NCBI GenBank assembly: GCA_038532735.1
Contig: JBCBAC010000007.1
Location: 60,347-124,346, forward strand
Direction: 5' to 3'
Source: JAHTBL01 sp038532735
GTDB lineage: Bacteria; Pseudomonadota; Alphaproteobacteria; Rhodobacterales; Rhodobacteraceae
DNA length: 64,000 bases
In this document: in pieces, positions 8,388 to 15,836 of the stretch
Layout of the letters: each line of letters begins with the position of its first letter
Position numbering within the stretch: position 1 is the first letter of the stretch
Program-made: the position numbers and the translations under genes
Notes under the pieces: model-generated
Database searches by the model: none
What the model was told of the DNA's origin: nothing
What the model saw: only the letters and a program-made list of their open reading frames with translations

Positions 8388-9881
8388 ATGTTTGAAAATC
8401 TATCCGAACGCCTCTCAGGCGTTTTTGATCGGCTGACGAAACAAGGCGCTCTGTCCGAGGATGATGTGAAGACCGCGCTGCGCGAAGTGCGTGTGGCGTT
8501 GCTGGAGGCGGACGTTTCGCTGCCCGTGGCACGCGACTTTGTCAAAGCGGTTCAGGAAAAGGCGACCGGTCAGGCGGTGACGAAATCGGTCACGCCGGGT
8601 CAGCAGGTCGTCAAGATCGTGCATGATGCGCTGGTTGATACGCTGACCGGCGAAGGCGAACCGGGCGAGTTGAAAATCGACAACCCGCCTGCCCCGATTC
8701 TGATGGTCGGCCTGCAAGGTTCCGGTAAGACGACAACAACCGCCAAGTTGGCGAAACGCCTCAAGGATCGCGAGAATAAGCGCGTTCTGATGGCCTCGCT
8801 CGACACGAACCGCCCGGCCGCGATGGAGCAGTTGGCGATCCTCGGCACCCAGATCGGCGTGGACACACTGCCGATTGTGAAGGGTGAAGACCCAGTCTCT
8901 ATCGCGAAACGTGCCAAGCAGCAGGCGACGATGGGCGGCTACGATGTCTATATGCTCGATACGGCGGGCCGCTTACATATTGATCAGGAGTTGATCGCAC
9001 AGGCCGCTGCGGTGCGCGACGTCGCCAACCCGCGCGAGACGTTGTTGGTTGTCGATGGCCTGACTGGTCAGGATGCCGTCAACGTCGCCGAAGAGTTTGA
9101 CGATAAGATCGGCGTCTCGGGCGTTGTTCTAACCCGAATGGACGGCGATGGGCGCGGCGGTGCTGCGCTTTCGATGCGCGCTGTGACGGGCAAGCCGATC
9201 AAGTATGTCGGTCTTGGCGAGAAGATGGATGCGATCGAGGAGTTCCACCCGGAACGGATCGCGGGTCGCATTCTGGGCATGGGCGACATCGTTTCGCTTG
9301 TGGAAAAGGCGCAAGAGACCATCGAAGCCGAACAGGCCGAGCGCATGATGAAGCGCTTCCAGAAGGGTCAGTTCAACATGAACGACCTCAAAGGCCAGCT
9401 TGAGCAGATGATGAAGATGGGCGGCATGGAAGGCATCATGGGGATGATGCCGGGCATGGGCAAAATGGCCAAGCAGATGGAAAGTGCTGGCTTTGACGAC
9501 AGCATCCTGCGCCGCCAGATCGCGCTGATTAACTCCATGACAAAGAAAGAGCGTGCCAATCCACAGCTACTTCAAGCCAGCCGCAAGAAGCGCATCGCGA
9601 AGGGTGCAGGGCTGGAAGTGTCAGAGCTGAACAAGCTGATGAAAATGCACCGCCAGATGTCCGACATGATGAAGAAGATGGGCAAGATGGGCAAAAAAGG
9701 CATGCTCAAGGGCGCCATGGGCCAGATGTTTGGCAAAGGCGGCCCGTCTCAGGCCGAGATTGAAGCGGCACAAGCACAGATGGCCTCGGGCAAAATGCCG
9801 GGTGGATTGCCCGGTGGTCTTCCAGGCCTTGGCGGTGGTGGGTTGCCTCCGGGGCTTTCAGGGTTTGGCAAGAAGAAGTGA
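8388..9881 (+). CDS. ffh: Signal recognition particle GTPase Ffh
   Basis: A 497-residue SRP54 homologue that binds 4.5S RNA and signal sequences and targets membrane proteins to FtsY/SecYEG. N domain about residues 1-95; G domain with P-loop GLQGSGKTTTT near 108-118, DTNRPAA, DTAGR and TRMDGDGRGGAAL; then a methionine-rich M domain with MKRFQKGQFNMNDLKGQ and the RNA-binding segment near residues 385-415. The tail is glycine/proline-rich, ending in GFGKKK. It heads a tightly packed cluster with three GNAT genes, aroQ and rpsP. The ribosome binding site is GAAGGAGG. Confidence 0.98.
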   Translation: MFENLSERLSGVFDRLTKQGALSEDDVKTALREVRVALLEADVSLPVARDFVKAVQEKATGQAVTKSVTPGQQVVKIVHDALVDTLTGEGEPGELKIDNPPAPILMVGLQGSGKTTTTAKLAKRLKDRENKRVLMASLDTNRPAAMEQLAILGTQIGVDTLPIVKGEDPVSIAKRAKQQATMGGYDVYMLDTAGRLHIDQELIAQAAAVRDVANPRETLLVVDGLTGQDAVNVAEEFDDKIGVSGVVLTRMDGDGRGGAALSMRAVTGKPIKYVGLGEKMDAIEEFHPERIAGRILGMGDIVSLVEKAQETIEAEQAERMMKRFQKGQFNMNDLKGQLEQMMKMGGMEGIMGMMPGMGKMAKQMESAGFDDSILRRQIALINSMTKKERANPQLLQASRKKRIAKGAGLEVSELNKLMKMHRQMSDMMKKMGKMGKKGMLKGAMGQMFGKGGPSQAEIEAAQAQMASGKMPGGLPGGLPGLGGGGLPPGLSGFGKKK

Positions 9882-10408
9882 TCTCCCCCCTCACCAATAC
9901 CCCGGTTCTTGAGACCGAGCGTTTGACCCTGCGCGCCCCGATCCCGTCGGACATTGCGCCGTGGGTGGCGTTCTTGATGTCCGAACGCGGTGTGTGGCAC
10001 GGCGCTGGCCCCGACAAAGGGGAAGGCGGCGCATGGCGCGTGGCCGCGACTTTTGCAGGGCATTGGATGCTCAATGGCTTTGGGCTTTTTATCGCGCTCG
10101 ATAAGACGTCGGGGCGGCCTGTTGCCTCCGCCGGTCCATATGCGCCGCCAGATTTTCCCGAGATTGAGCTGGGCTGGTCGGTGTGGTCGGACGAAGATGA
10201 GGGCAAAGGCTATGCCTTTGAGGCGGCCCGCGCCGTGATCACCCATTGCCGTGACGATCTGAAGATGCCGACATTGGTCAGCTATATCGCCCCCGAAAAC
10301 ACCCGCTCCTGCGCCTTAGCCGAAAGGCTCGGCGCGTGGCGCGATGACACCGCGAACGGCCCGCACCCGGAAGATTTGGTCTTCCGTCATTATGGGGAGG
10401 CCGCGTGA
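9878..10408 (+). CDS. GNAT N-acetyltransferase (first of three)
   Basis: A 176-residue RimJ/RimL-type acetyltransferase: LETERLTLRAPIPSDIAPW at the N-terminus and the acetyl-CoA loop region GWSVWSDEDEGKGYAFEAARAVI. The GTG start overlaps the ffh stop by 4 bases (GTGA), implying translational coupling. Its product resembles the next two ORFs, suggesting local duplication. In this group the substrates are often protein N-termini or small amines; the target here is unknown. Confidence 0.85.
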   Translation: MISPLTNTPVLETERLTLRAPIPSDIAPWVAFLMSERGVWHGAGPDKGEGGAWRVAATFAGHWMLNGFGLFIALDKTSGRPVASAGPYAPPDFPEIELGWSVWSDEDEGKGYAFEAARAVITHCRDDLKMPTLVSYIAPENTRSCALAERLGAWRDDTANGPHPEDLVFRHYGEAA

Positions 10409-10914
10409 TGACGGTCGCCCCAACGATCACGACGGATCGCCTTGTGCTGCGCGGCCATCGCGCCAGCGACATGGATATCTTTTGGGATTTCTATCAGACG
10501 CCGCGCGCCGAGCACATGGACAAGCCTTCGAGCCGGACTCATCTGTGGTATGGCCTGATGTCCGAAGTTGGGTCCTGGGTTGTCCAGGGTCATGGTGGTT
10601 GGGCGGTGGACCTGCCGGACGGCACCATGATCGGGCAGGTCGCAATTTTACATCCTCCGCATTTCGCAGAGACCGAATTGGGATGGCTCCTGTTCGACGG
10701 CTATGAAGGCCAGGGATACGCGCATGAGGCGGCCAGGGCGGCTTTGGACTACGCGCGTGACACAGTGAACCCGCCCTCGCTTGTCAGCTATATTCATCAG
10801 GATAATACGCGCTCCAAGCGCCTAGCCGAACGGCTTGGCGCAAGGCCTGATCCGGATGCAAATACACATGACGACGAAGACATCGTCTACCGCCATTTCG
10901 GGGAGGCGGCGTGA
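10405..10914 (+). CDS. GNAT N-acetyltransferase (second of three)
   Basis: A 169-residue acetyltransferase with ITTDRLVLRGHRASDMDIFWDFYQTPRAEHM and LGWLLFDGYEGQGYAHEAARAALDYA, which includes the acetyl-CoA-binding loop. It aligns over its length with the ORFs on both sides (shared RLVLRG, SYIHQDNTRSKRLAERLGA). GTG at 10405 overlaps the previous stop; ATG at 10408 is equally possible. Translation is probably coupled along the cluster. Confidence 0.85.
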   Translation: MMTVAPTITTDRLVLRGHRASDMDIFWDFYQTPRAEHMDKPSSRTHLWYGLMSEVGSWVVQGHGGWAVDLPDGTMIGQVAILHPPHFAETELGWLLFDGYEGQGYAHEAARAALDYARDTVNPPSLVSYIHQDNTRSKRLAERLGARPDPDANTHDDEDIVYRHFGEAA

Positions 10915-11513
10915 TGCACACCATTCCCGTTCTGGAAAGCAGACGCCTTGTCCTGCGCGGCCCTGAGCCCGAGGATTATCCTGACTTCAAAGCCACTTTC
11001 ACCAGCTACCGTGCGCGCTTCATGGGCGGGCCTTTAAATGCTTACGAAAGCTGGATGCTCTATGCCGCCGAGATCGGGCATTGGGCGATCCGCGGCTACG
11101 GCATGTGGATGATCCACGACCGTGATACGGATGAAACCTACGGCATGGCCGGTGGCTGGAAGCCCGCGAAATGGCCCGAGGCAGAGATTGCGTGGATCAT
11201 CTGGCCCGACGCCCAAGGACGCGGGATTGCACTTGAGGCAACTCATATGGCACGCAATCACTTCTATACGGAACTTGGGTGGGAGGGTGCCGTCAGCTAC
11301 CTCGACCCCAAGAACCTCGATTCGATCCGCCTCGCCGAGCGTCTTGGGGCTATGAAGGACAAAGATGCGCCCAGCGTTGATGGCAATGATGTTGTCTACC
11401 GCCACCCCTGCCCCGAAAAGCTGCGCGGCAGCCAGCTGGCCGATGGCATCGCGCTGGAGATCGAAAGCTACCAGAACCCGCTCTTTCAGCCGAAAGGATA
11501 CGCCATTGACTGA
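10911..11513 (+). CDS. GNAT N-acetyltransferase (third of three)
   Basis: A 200-residue acetyltransferase, longer at the C-terminus than its two upstream paralogues. Shared features are ESRRLVLRGPEPEDYPDF, IAWIIWPDAQGRGIALEATHMARNHF and SYLDPKNLDSIRLAERLGA. Its start overlaps the stop of the second copy by 4 bases (GTGA). Its 3' end overlaps the first codons of aroQ. The substrate is unknown. Confidence 0.84.
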   Translation: MMHTIPVLESRRLVLRGPEPEDYPDFKATFTSYRARFMGGPLNAYESWMLYAAEIGHWAIRGYGMWMIHDRDTDETYGMAGGWKPAKWPEAEIAWIIWPDAQGRGIALEATHMARNHFYTELGWEGAVSYLDPKNLDSIRLAERLGAMKDKDAPSVDGNDVVYRHPCPEKLRGSQLADGIALEIESYQNPLFQPKGYAID

Positions 11514-11802
11514 TGCCGTGACACGCGCCGCGGAGGTCCTGAAGGATCACCGCGAGAGCATCGACCGCCTTGATGCGATCCTCGTCTACACGCTGGGCGA
11601 GCGGTTCAAACACACGCAGGCCGTGGGCCGGCTCAAGGCCGAACACGCCCTGCCCCCCTCTGATCCCGACCGCGAGATGAAGCAGATCGCGCGGCTCGAA
11701 GATCTTGCCCACCGGGCCGATCTGGACCCGGAATTCGCCAAGAAATTCCTGAACTTCATCATTCAGGAAGTCATCCAACACCATAAACAACACCAAAGCT
11801 AA
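11506..11802 (+). CDS. AroQ-type chorismate mutase
   Basis: A 98-residue, all-helical chorismate mutase converting chorismate to prephenate for phenylalanine and tyrosine synthesis. Active-site-type residues are in place: DHRESIDRLDAI, GERFKHTQAVGRLK, DPDREMKQI and a C-terminal IIQEVIQHH glutamine. The start is taken as TTG 11506 because AAAGGA lies just before it. GTG at 11518 is the alternative, and longer frames are antisense or overlap the GNAT gene. It overlaps the third GNAT gene by 8 bases and precedes rpsP by about 40. Confidence 0.88.
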   Translation: MTDAVTRAAEVLKDHRESIDRLDAILVYTLGERFKHTQAVGRLKAEHALPPSDPDREMKQIARLEDLAHRADLDPEFAKKFLNFIIQEVIQHHKQHQS

Positions 11803-11816
11803 GAGCCGATCGGCTC
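11803..11816. repeat. 14-base palindrome between aroQ and rpsP
   Basis: GAGCCGATCGGCTC is a perfect palindrome immediately after the aroQ stop codon and about 28 bases before the rpsP start. As RNA it can only fold with a minimal loop, so a protein-binding site or an mRNA-processing site is as likely as a hairpin. Confidence 0.5.
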
Positions 11817-11843
11817 ACCTGCCATTCTTAAGGAGAAACTCAC

Positions 11844-12275
11844 ATGGCTATGAAAATTCGTCTCGCCCGCGGCGGCTCGAAAAAGCGTCCCTTCTACCGC
11901 ATCGTGGCTGCTGACAGCCGTATGCCGCGCGATGGTCGCTTCATCGAAAAGCTGGGCACCTACAACCCGCTGCTGCCCAAAGACAGCGAAGACCGCGTGA
12001 AGATGGACATGGAACGCGTTCAGCACTGGCTGGGCGAAGGCGCACAGCCGACCGACCGTGTGTCGCGTATGCTGGAAGCCGCTGGCGTTCTGGACAAGAA
12101 AGAGCGCAACAACCCCAACAAAGCCAAGCCCGGCAAGAAAGCCCAGGAGCGCGCAGAAGAGAAAGCCGCGAAGGCTGCTGAAGCGGCAGAAGCTGCGGCG
12201 GCTCCGGCTGAAGAGCCTGCAGCGGAAGAAGCGCCCGCAGAAGAAGCGGCTGCTGAAGAAGAAAAGTCCGAGTAA
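11844..12275 (+). CDS. rpsP: 30S ribosomal protein S16 with Ala/Glu-rich tail
   Basis: A small-subunit protein involved in 30S assembly. The core (AMKIRLARGGSKKRPFYRIVAADSR, then FIEKLGTYNPLL) fills residues 1-80. It is followed by a 60-residue lysine- then alanine/glutamate-rich extension, giving 143 residues against about 82 in E. coli; such tails are common in alphaproteobacteria. A strong AAGGAG precedes ATG 11844. rimM and trmD, normally adjacent in the rpsP-rimM-trmD-rplS operon, are here separated by bluB and a kinase-like gene. Confidence 0.98.
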   Translation: MAMKIRLARGGSKKRPFYRIVAADSRMPRDGRFIEKLGTYNPLLPKDSEDRVKMDMERVQHWLGEGAQPTDRVSRMLEAAGVLDKKERNNPNKAKPGKKAQERAEEKAAKAAEAAEAAAAPAEEPAAEEAPAEEAAAEEEKSE

Positions 12276-12290
12276 TCGGCGGATCAGGGG

Positions 12291-12920
12291 ATGCACAGCT
12301 TCCCCCAGTCTTTTCGGGACGAGCTTTCAGAGCTTATGCGGTGGCGGCGCGACGTGCGCCGCTTCCGCACCGATCCCGTTGAGGCGGCGGTTCTGGATCG
12401 CTGCCTTGCCAGCTTCGCCTGCGCGCCCTCGGTCGGGTTGTCCGAGCCGTGGCGTCTGGTGCAGCTGACCTCCCCAGACATTCGCCAAAAAGCCTTGGCC
12501 AATTACGAGCGCGCCAACGCTGAGGCGCTCAAAGGCTATTCCGGCGATCAGGCCGCGCGTTACGCGACGCTCAAACTCTCGGGCATGCAAGAAGCGCCGG
12601 TGCAACTCGCCGTTTACTGCGCTGAGGCGACCGAGAAAGGCGCGGGGCTGGGTGCAGCCACCATGCCAGAGGCGCGGCGCTATTCGGTCGTCGGCGCGAT
12701 CATGCAGTTCTGGTTGACCGCGCGTGCCGAAGGATTGGGTGTTGGCTGGGTCTCGGTCCTTGATCCAGAGCAACTAAACACGGACCTAAATGTGCCTAAA
12801 GACTGGCACCTCGTTGCCTATCTCTGCGTCGGCTGGCCTGAGGCCAATAGCGAGACTCCTGAGTTGGAAACGCTGGGCTGGGAGCAGCGCGCCGCCGCCC
12901 TCCCCCTCGAAACGCGCTAG
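12291..12920 (+). CDS. bluB: 5,6-dimethylbenzimidazole synthase BluB
   Basis: A 209-residue nitroreductase-fold enzyme that breaks down reduced FMN with oxygen to give 5,6-dimethylbenzimidazole, the lower ligand of vitamin B12. Signature stretches are LMRWRRDVRRFRTDPV, SFACAPSVGLSEPWRLV, ATMPEARRYSVVGAIMQFWLTARAEGLGVGWVSVL and VAYLCVGWPE. It starts 15 bases after the rpsP stop. Local B12 synthesis fits with the corrinoid-dependent dehalogenase at 20115, though the genes are 8 kb apart. Confidence 0.93.
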   Translation: MHSFPQSFRDELSELMRWRRDVRRFRTDPVEAAVLDRCLASFACAPSVGLSEPWRLVQLTSPDIRQKALANYERANAEALKGYSGDQAARYATLKLSGMQEAPVQLAVYCAEATEKGAGLGAATMPEARRYSVVGAIMQFWLTARAEGLGVGWVSVLDPEQLNTDLNVPKDWHLVAYLCVGWPEANSETPELETLGWEQRAAALPLETR

Positions 12921-12965
12921 AAATTACGCGCGCGACCCGATACCCCACTGCAAACGGAGGCCAAA

Positions 12966-13469
12966 ATGTCAGAGCGGATTTGCGTCGGTGCCATTGCCGG
13001 ATCCTACGGGGTCAAAGGCGAAGTGCGCCTGAAAAGCTTCTGCGCGGATCCGGTTGCGATTGAAGACTATGACCTGATGACCGAAGATGGCAGCCGCTCG
13101 TTTACTGTCACGCTGACCCGCGCGATCAAAAACGGCTTTGTCGCGGACATGACCGGGATTAAATCGAAAGAAGAGGCCGACGCGCTGAAAGGCACGCGGC
13201 TTTATGCGACCCGCGACCAACTGCCGGAGCTACCCGATGATGAGTATTACCACAATGACCTCATTGGGTTAGAGGTCTTTGATACAGGTGGCACACAGAT
13301 CGGCACGGTCAAATCCGTCATGAACCACGGGGCAACCGATCTGCTGGAAATCCACGGGCCCGGCTTGAAGGATACAGTCCTGCTGCCCTTCACACTCGAA
13401 GCTGTCCCGACCGTCGATCTGGGCGCAGGACGCATCATCGCCGACCCGCCCGATGGGCTGATCGACTGA
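12966..13469 (+). CDS. rimM: Ribosome maturation factor RimM
   Basis: A 167-residue 16S rRNA-processing protein that binds S19 and helps mature the 30S head. The N-terminal domain begins CVGAIAGSYGVKGEVRLKSFCADP; the PRC-barrel C-terminal half has YYHNDLIGLEVFDTGGTQIGTVKSVMNHGATDLLEI and LLPFTLEAVPTVDLGAGRI. GGAGG lies just upstream of ATG 12966. The kinase-like gene and trmD follow. Confidence 0.97.
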   Translation: MSERICVGAIAGSYGVKGEVRLKSFCADPVAIEDYDLMTEDGSRSFTVTLTRAIKNGFVADMTGIKSKEEADALKGTRLYATRDQLPELPDDEYYHNDLIGLEVFDTGGTQIGTVKSVMNHGATDLLEIHGPGLKDTVLLPFTLEAVPTVDLGAGRIIADPPDGLID

Positions 13470-13501
13470 GCAGCGCCCCACCATATCGCGCGGCGCAGGC
13501 G

Positions 13502-14428
13502 GTGCTGTCGCGCTATGCAGAGGCCAGCGGTGACGACCGACCCTACGACCTTATCCACCTCGCCAATTCGAGCGTAAGTCCCGAGGCCCGAGCCGTTTTT
13601 CGACTGCATCACCGGGATGGGGATCTTGCTCTGAAGCTGGATCTCGACGGGGAGGAGACAGGCCGCCCTGCCCGCGAATACCAAACGCTGACCCGCCTTA
13701 TGTCCGCGTTTGAACAGAACCCAGATGTGGCGTTGATCGCGCCGGTTTGGTGTGATCCCGAAGGCCTCGCCCTCATCACCAGGTTCGTGTCGGGGCCTAC
13801 AGCTTTACAGGCTGCAGCCGATGATCCGACAACCGAGAATATGACCATCCTGGGCCAAAAAGGCGCGCTATTTCTCAACACACTTCACAGTGCGGAGCCT
13901 GCAGAAGAAATTGGCTACTGGCCGGAATGGGTGATCAAACGTCTAATGGATTTCACTTTCAAAACCGGCCCGCGCGCACCGCAGATCGGGGCAGAGCGTT
14001 GTAGAGAACTTATCCAAGCCTTCCGCCGGATTAGCGACAATCATCGTGGCACCGCTTGCCTGAAGACGCTAGCTCATGGTGACTTTCATGGCGGCAATCT
14101 CGTTATCTCAGAGCAGGCGGTCACCGGCCTCGACATGACCGAAATCCGGCGCAAGCTCGGGCTTTATGATGTGGTCGATTATCTCACATCAGTGGATATC
14201 CAGCGCCCCGATCTGGAGCAGCTTAGCGATCTGGGGGTCCATCCCGCTTTGGAGGATGCGTTCACGCAAGTCTACACGCACCCCCTCCCACGCGAGGTTC
14301 TGCGCTGCGCGATGCTGGGCAAATGGTTGATCCTGACCTTCAAAATCACACGCGCCCGTCACGCAGCGTACGACTTCCAGCGAACCAAGCTGACCCGCCT
14401 CCTACACCGCATCGGACACATGATATAA
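13502..14428 (+). CDS. Aminoglycoside-phosphotransferase-like kinase
   Basis: A 308-residue protein-kinase-like fold enzyme. The catalytic loop is LAHGDFHGGNLVI, with downstream GLDMTEIRRKLGLYDVVDYLT in place of the usual DFD-type metal motif. The N-terminal lobe has DLALKLDLDGEETGRPAREYQTL. The real substrate is unknown; aminoglycoside resistance should not be assumed. GTG 13502 is the first reasonable start. It lies 32 bases after rimM and ends in a terminator, so it is probably the last gene of this transcript. Confidence 0.78.
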   Translation: MLSRYAEASGDDRPYDLIHLANSSVSPEARAVFRLHHRDGDLALKLDLDGEETGRPAREYQTLTRLMSAFEQNPDVALIAPVWCDPEGLALITRFVSGPTALQAAADDPTTENMTILGQKGALFLNTLHSAEPAEEIGYWPEWVIKRLMDFTFKTGPRAPQIGAERCRELIQAFRRISDNHRGTACLKTLAHGDFHGGNLVISEQAVTGLDMTEIRRKLGLYDVVDYLTSVDIQRPDLEQLSDLGVHPALEDAFTQVYTHPLPREVLRCAMLGKWLILTFKITRARHAAYDFQRTKLTRLLHRIGHMI

Positions 14429-14456
14429 GCCCCAGCGCGCATGGGGGCTTTCACTT
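14427..14456 (+). terminator. Rho-independent terminator after the kinase-like gene
   Basis: AAGCCCC (14427-14433) pairs with GGGGCTT (14444-14450), loop 10 bases, followed by TCACTTTT. It begins within the TAA stop of the gene at 13502 and stands before trmD. Confidence 0.7.
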
Positions 14457-14527
14457 TTGTCCAAATATCCCCGCCGGAGGCATCCCCAATTTGCATTAGC
14501 GCTGCAATCTGCGTATCTCGCCTCGCT

Positions 14528-15322
14528 ATGAGCACGCCCACCAAATCTCACGGTCGCAAGACGATCCAGACCACCCTGCAGCCGCGTGAGTTGATGACCC
14601 ATCGTCCGCAACTCAAGGGCGCATGGATGGCCAAGATCATCACGCTTTTCCCCGATGCCTTCCCGGGCCTTCTGGGCGAAAGCCTGACCGGCAAGGCCCT
14701 GAAAGATGGGCTGTGGCAGTTGGAAACCGTCGATCTGCGCATGTTTGGCGAGGGTAAGCACCGCAATGTTGACGACACGCCTTCGGGCGGTGGTGCCGGG
14801 ATGGTGATCCGGCCCGACGTTCTGGGTCGCGCGATTGAGCATGCGGCCAAGGGCCCGCCGCGCCCGCTGATTTATCTGTCCCCCCGTGGCAAACCACTCA
14901 CGCAGGCAATGGCGCAGTCGCTGTCAGAGACGCCGGGTGTCACGCTGATCTGCGGACGGTTCGAAGGGATCGACCAGCGCGTCATCGACCACTTCCAGAT
15001 CACCGAGGTCTCGCTTGGTGACTTCGTCATGACCGGCGGGGAGATCGCAGCACAAGCGCTGATTGATGCCAGCGTGCGCTTGTTGCCTGGCGTTCTGGGC
15101 AACGAGGATAGCGCCGCGGAAGAGAGCTTTTCAGACGGTCTTCTGGAGCATCCCCAGTACACCCGCCCCGCCGAATGGAACGGGCTTGGCATCCCGGAAG
15201 TGCTCACTTCGGGCAATCATGCCAAGGTCGCAGAATGGCGGCAGGCCGAAGCAGAGCGGATCACGGCAGAGCGTCGCCCCGATCTGTGGCACGCCTATCA
15301 GGCGCGCAAGTCACGGACGTAA
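14528..15322 (+). CDS. trmD: tRNA (guanine37-N1)-methyltransferase TrmD
   Basis: A 264-residue SPOUT methyltransferase that makes m1G37 and prevents +1 frameshifting. Knot motifs are LSPRGKPLTQ, CGRFEGIDQRV and LGDFVMTGGEIAA; NVDDTPSGGGAGMV is the usual early motif. ATG 14528 gives a 33-residue N-terminal extension (SHGRKTIQTTLQPREL) like that in other Rhodobacterales TrmD proteins. The internal ATG at 14627 would give the shorter E. coli-like form. A terminator separates it from the upstream gene, so it probably has its own promoter. Confidence 0.95.
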   Translation: MSTPTKSHGRKTIQTTLQPRELMTHRPQLKGAWMAKIITLFPDAFPGLLGESLTGKALKDGLWQLETVDLRMFGEGKHRNVDDTPSGGGAGMVIRPDVLGRAIEHAAKGPPRPLIYLSPRGKPLTQAMAQSLSETPGVTLICGRFEGIDQRVIDHFQITEVSLGDFVMTGGEIAAQALIDASVRLLPGVLGNEDSAAEESFSDGLLEHPQYTRPAEWNGLGIPEVLTSGNHAKVAEWRQAEAERITAERRPDLWHAYQARKSRT

Positions 15323-15325
15323 AAA

Positions 15326-15346
15326 GGGCGGGCCCGAAGACCCGCC
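15326..15346 (-). terminator. Terminator for the small-ORF pair (minus strand)
   Basis: GGCGGG (15327-15332) pairs with CCCGCC (15341-15346), loop 8 bases. Read on the minus strand the hairpin is followed by CTTTTT. On the plus strand, just after trmD, no T-run follows. Confidence 0.6.
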
Positions 15347-15371
15347 AAGCAGCGCACAGGGAATGGCGCCG

Positions 15372-15399
15372 ATAAGACCAACAGGGAGTGTGGTCTTAT
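15372..15399. repeat. Perfect 9-base inverted repeat across a stop codon
   Basis: ATAAGACCA (15372-15380) and TGGTCTTAT (15391-15399) with a 10-base loop. The TAA stop of the minus-strand ORF 15396-15575 lies inside one arm. It is followed on the minus strand by the GC-rich terminator at 15326-15346, so the small transcript would end in two hairpins. Confidence 0.6.
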
Positions 15400-15575
15400 T
15401 CCTTATCTGCCCAAGACAGATCGCGTTTGGTGTGAAACCGCCGCTCCGCCAATCGGTGCGGCAGCTCCATGCGCGGAGCGTAAGGGTTGTAAAGACCATG
15501 CTCCGGGCGCGGGGGCGGGTTTGCCGTTTTGGGCTGCACCCAGCTGAGGGAAAAAAGCCGGCGCATCGGTGTCAC
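15396..15575 (-). CDS. Small hypothetical protein, second of a coupled pair
   Basis: A 59-residue basic protein starting at GTG 15575, which overlaps the stop of the upstream small ORF by 4 bases (GTGA). It contains PRPEHGLYNPYAPRMELPHRLAERRFHTKRD and ends WADKE. I recognise no family. Support for coding is the coupling with the preceding ORF, its strong ribosome binding site, and the two hairpins right after the stop. An internal ATG at 15566 is an alternative start. Confidence 0.55.
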   Translation of the reverse strand: MTPMRRLFSLSWVQPKTANPPPRPEHGLYNPYAPRMELPHRLAERRFHTKRDLSWADKE

Positions 15576-15736
15576 CAAAGAAACCGCTGGCTGTTGAGGC
15601 GAAGCAGCTGTTGATGCCCTTCGCGCGCCTTGCGCAACGACTGGTGCTGTGCGTGCTGATCGTGGTCAAGCACATCGTGAGGATCGCGTTTTTGACGAGA
15701 GGCGACCATCATGGCGTCTGCGATAATTGTAAGCAT
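15572..15736 (-). CDS. Small hypothetical protein, first of a coupled pair
   Basis: A 54-residue charged, His/Gln-rich protein (MLTIIADAMMVASRQKRD...). AAAGGAC sits six bases before ATG 15736. It overlaps the next small ORF by 4 bases. It is divergent from a LysR regulator whose gap contains a LysR-type inverted repeat (15806-15824), so this pair may be its target. Longer ORFs in other frames here (15403-15675 minus, 15569-15772 plus) have no such signals. Confidence 0.58.
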   Translation of the reverse strand: MLTIIADAMMVASRQKRDPHDVLDHDQHAQHQSLRKAREGHQQLLRLNSQRFLW

Positions 15737-15805
15737 AGCTTTGTCCTTTCATTTGGCCTGAACCATATTTAACGGGCTTGATCGCCTTCTCATAATCAGC
15801 AATAT

Positions 15806-15824
15806 TTCAACAATGTTAGTTGAA
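15806..15824. promoter_or_regulatory. LysR-type operator candidate
   Basis: TTCAAC (15806-15811), 7 bases, GTTGAA (15819-15824): a perfect dyad of the T-N11-A form bound by LysR-type regulators. It lies 12 bases before the LysR start at 15837 and 70 bases before the divergent small-ORF pair, the classical position for autoregulation plus control of the divergent target. Confidence 0.6.
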
Positions 15825-15836
15825 CTTACATCTTAG

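Noticed and set aside
13502..14428. Aminoglycoside resistance gene
   Set aside because: Only the general kinase fold is shared; context is rimM-trmD and the metal-binding motif differs, so a resistance claim is unsupported.
15403..15675. 90-residue minus-strand ORF in the small-ORF locus
   Set aside because: Different frame from the coupled 54- and 59-residue ORFs, which have the ribosome binding site, overlap and terminator.
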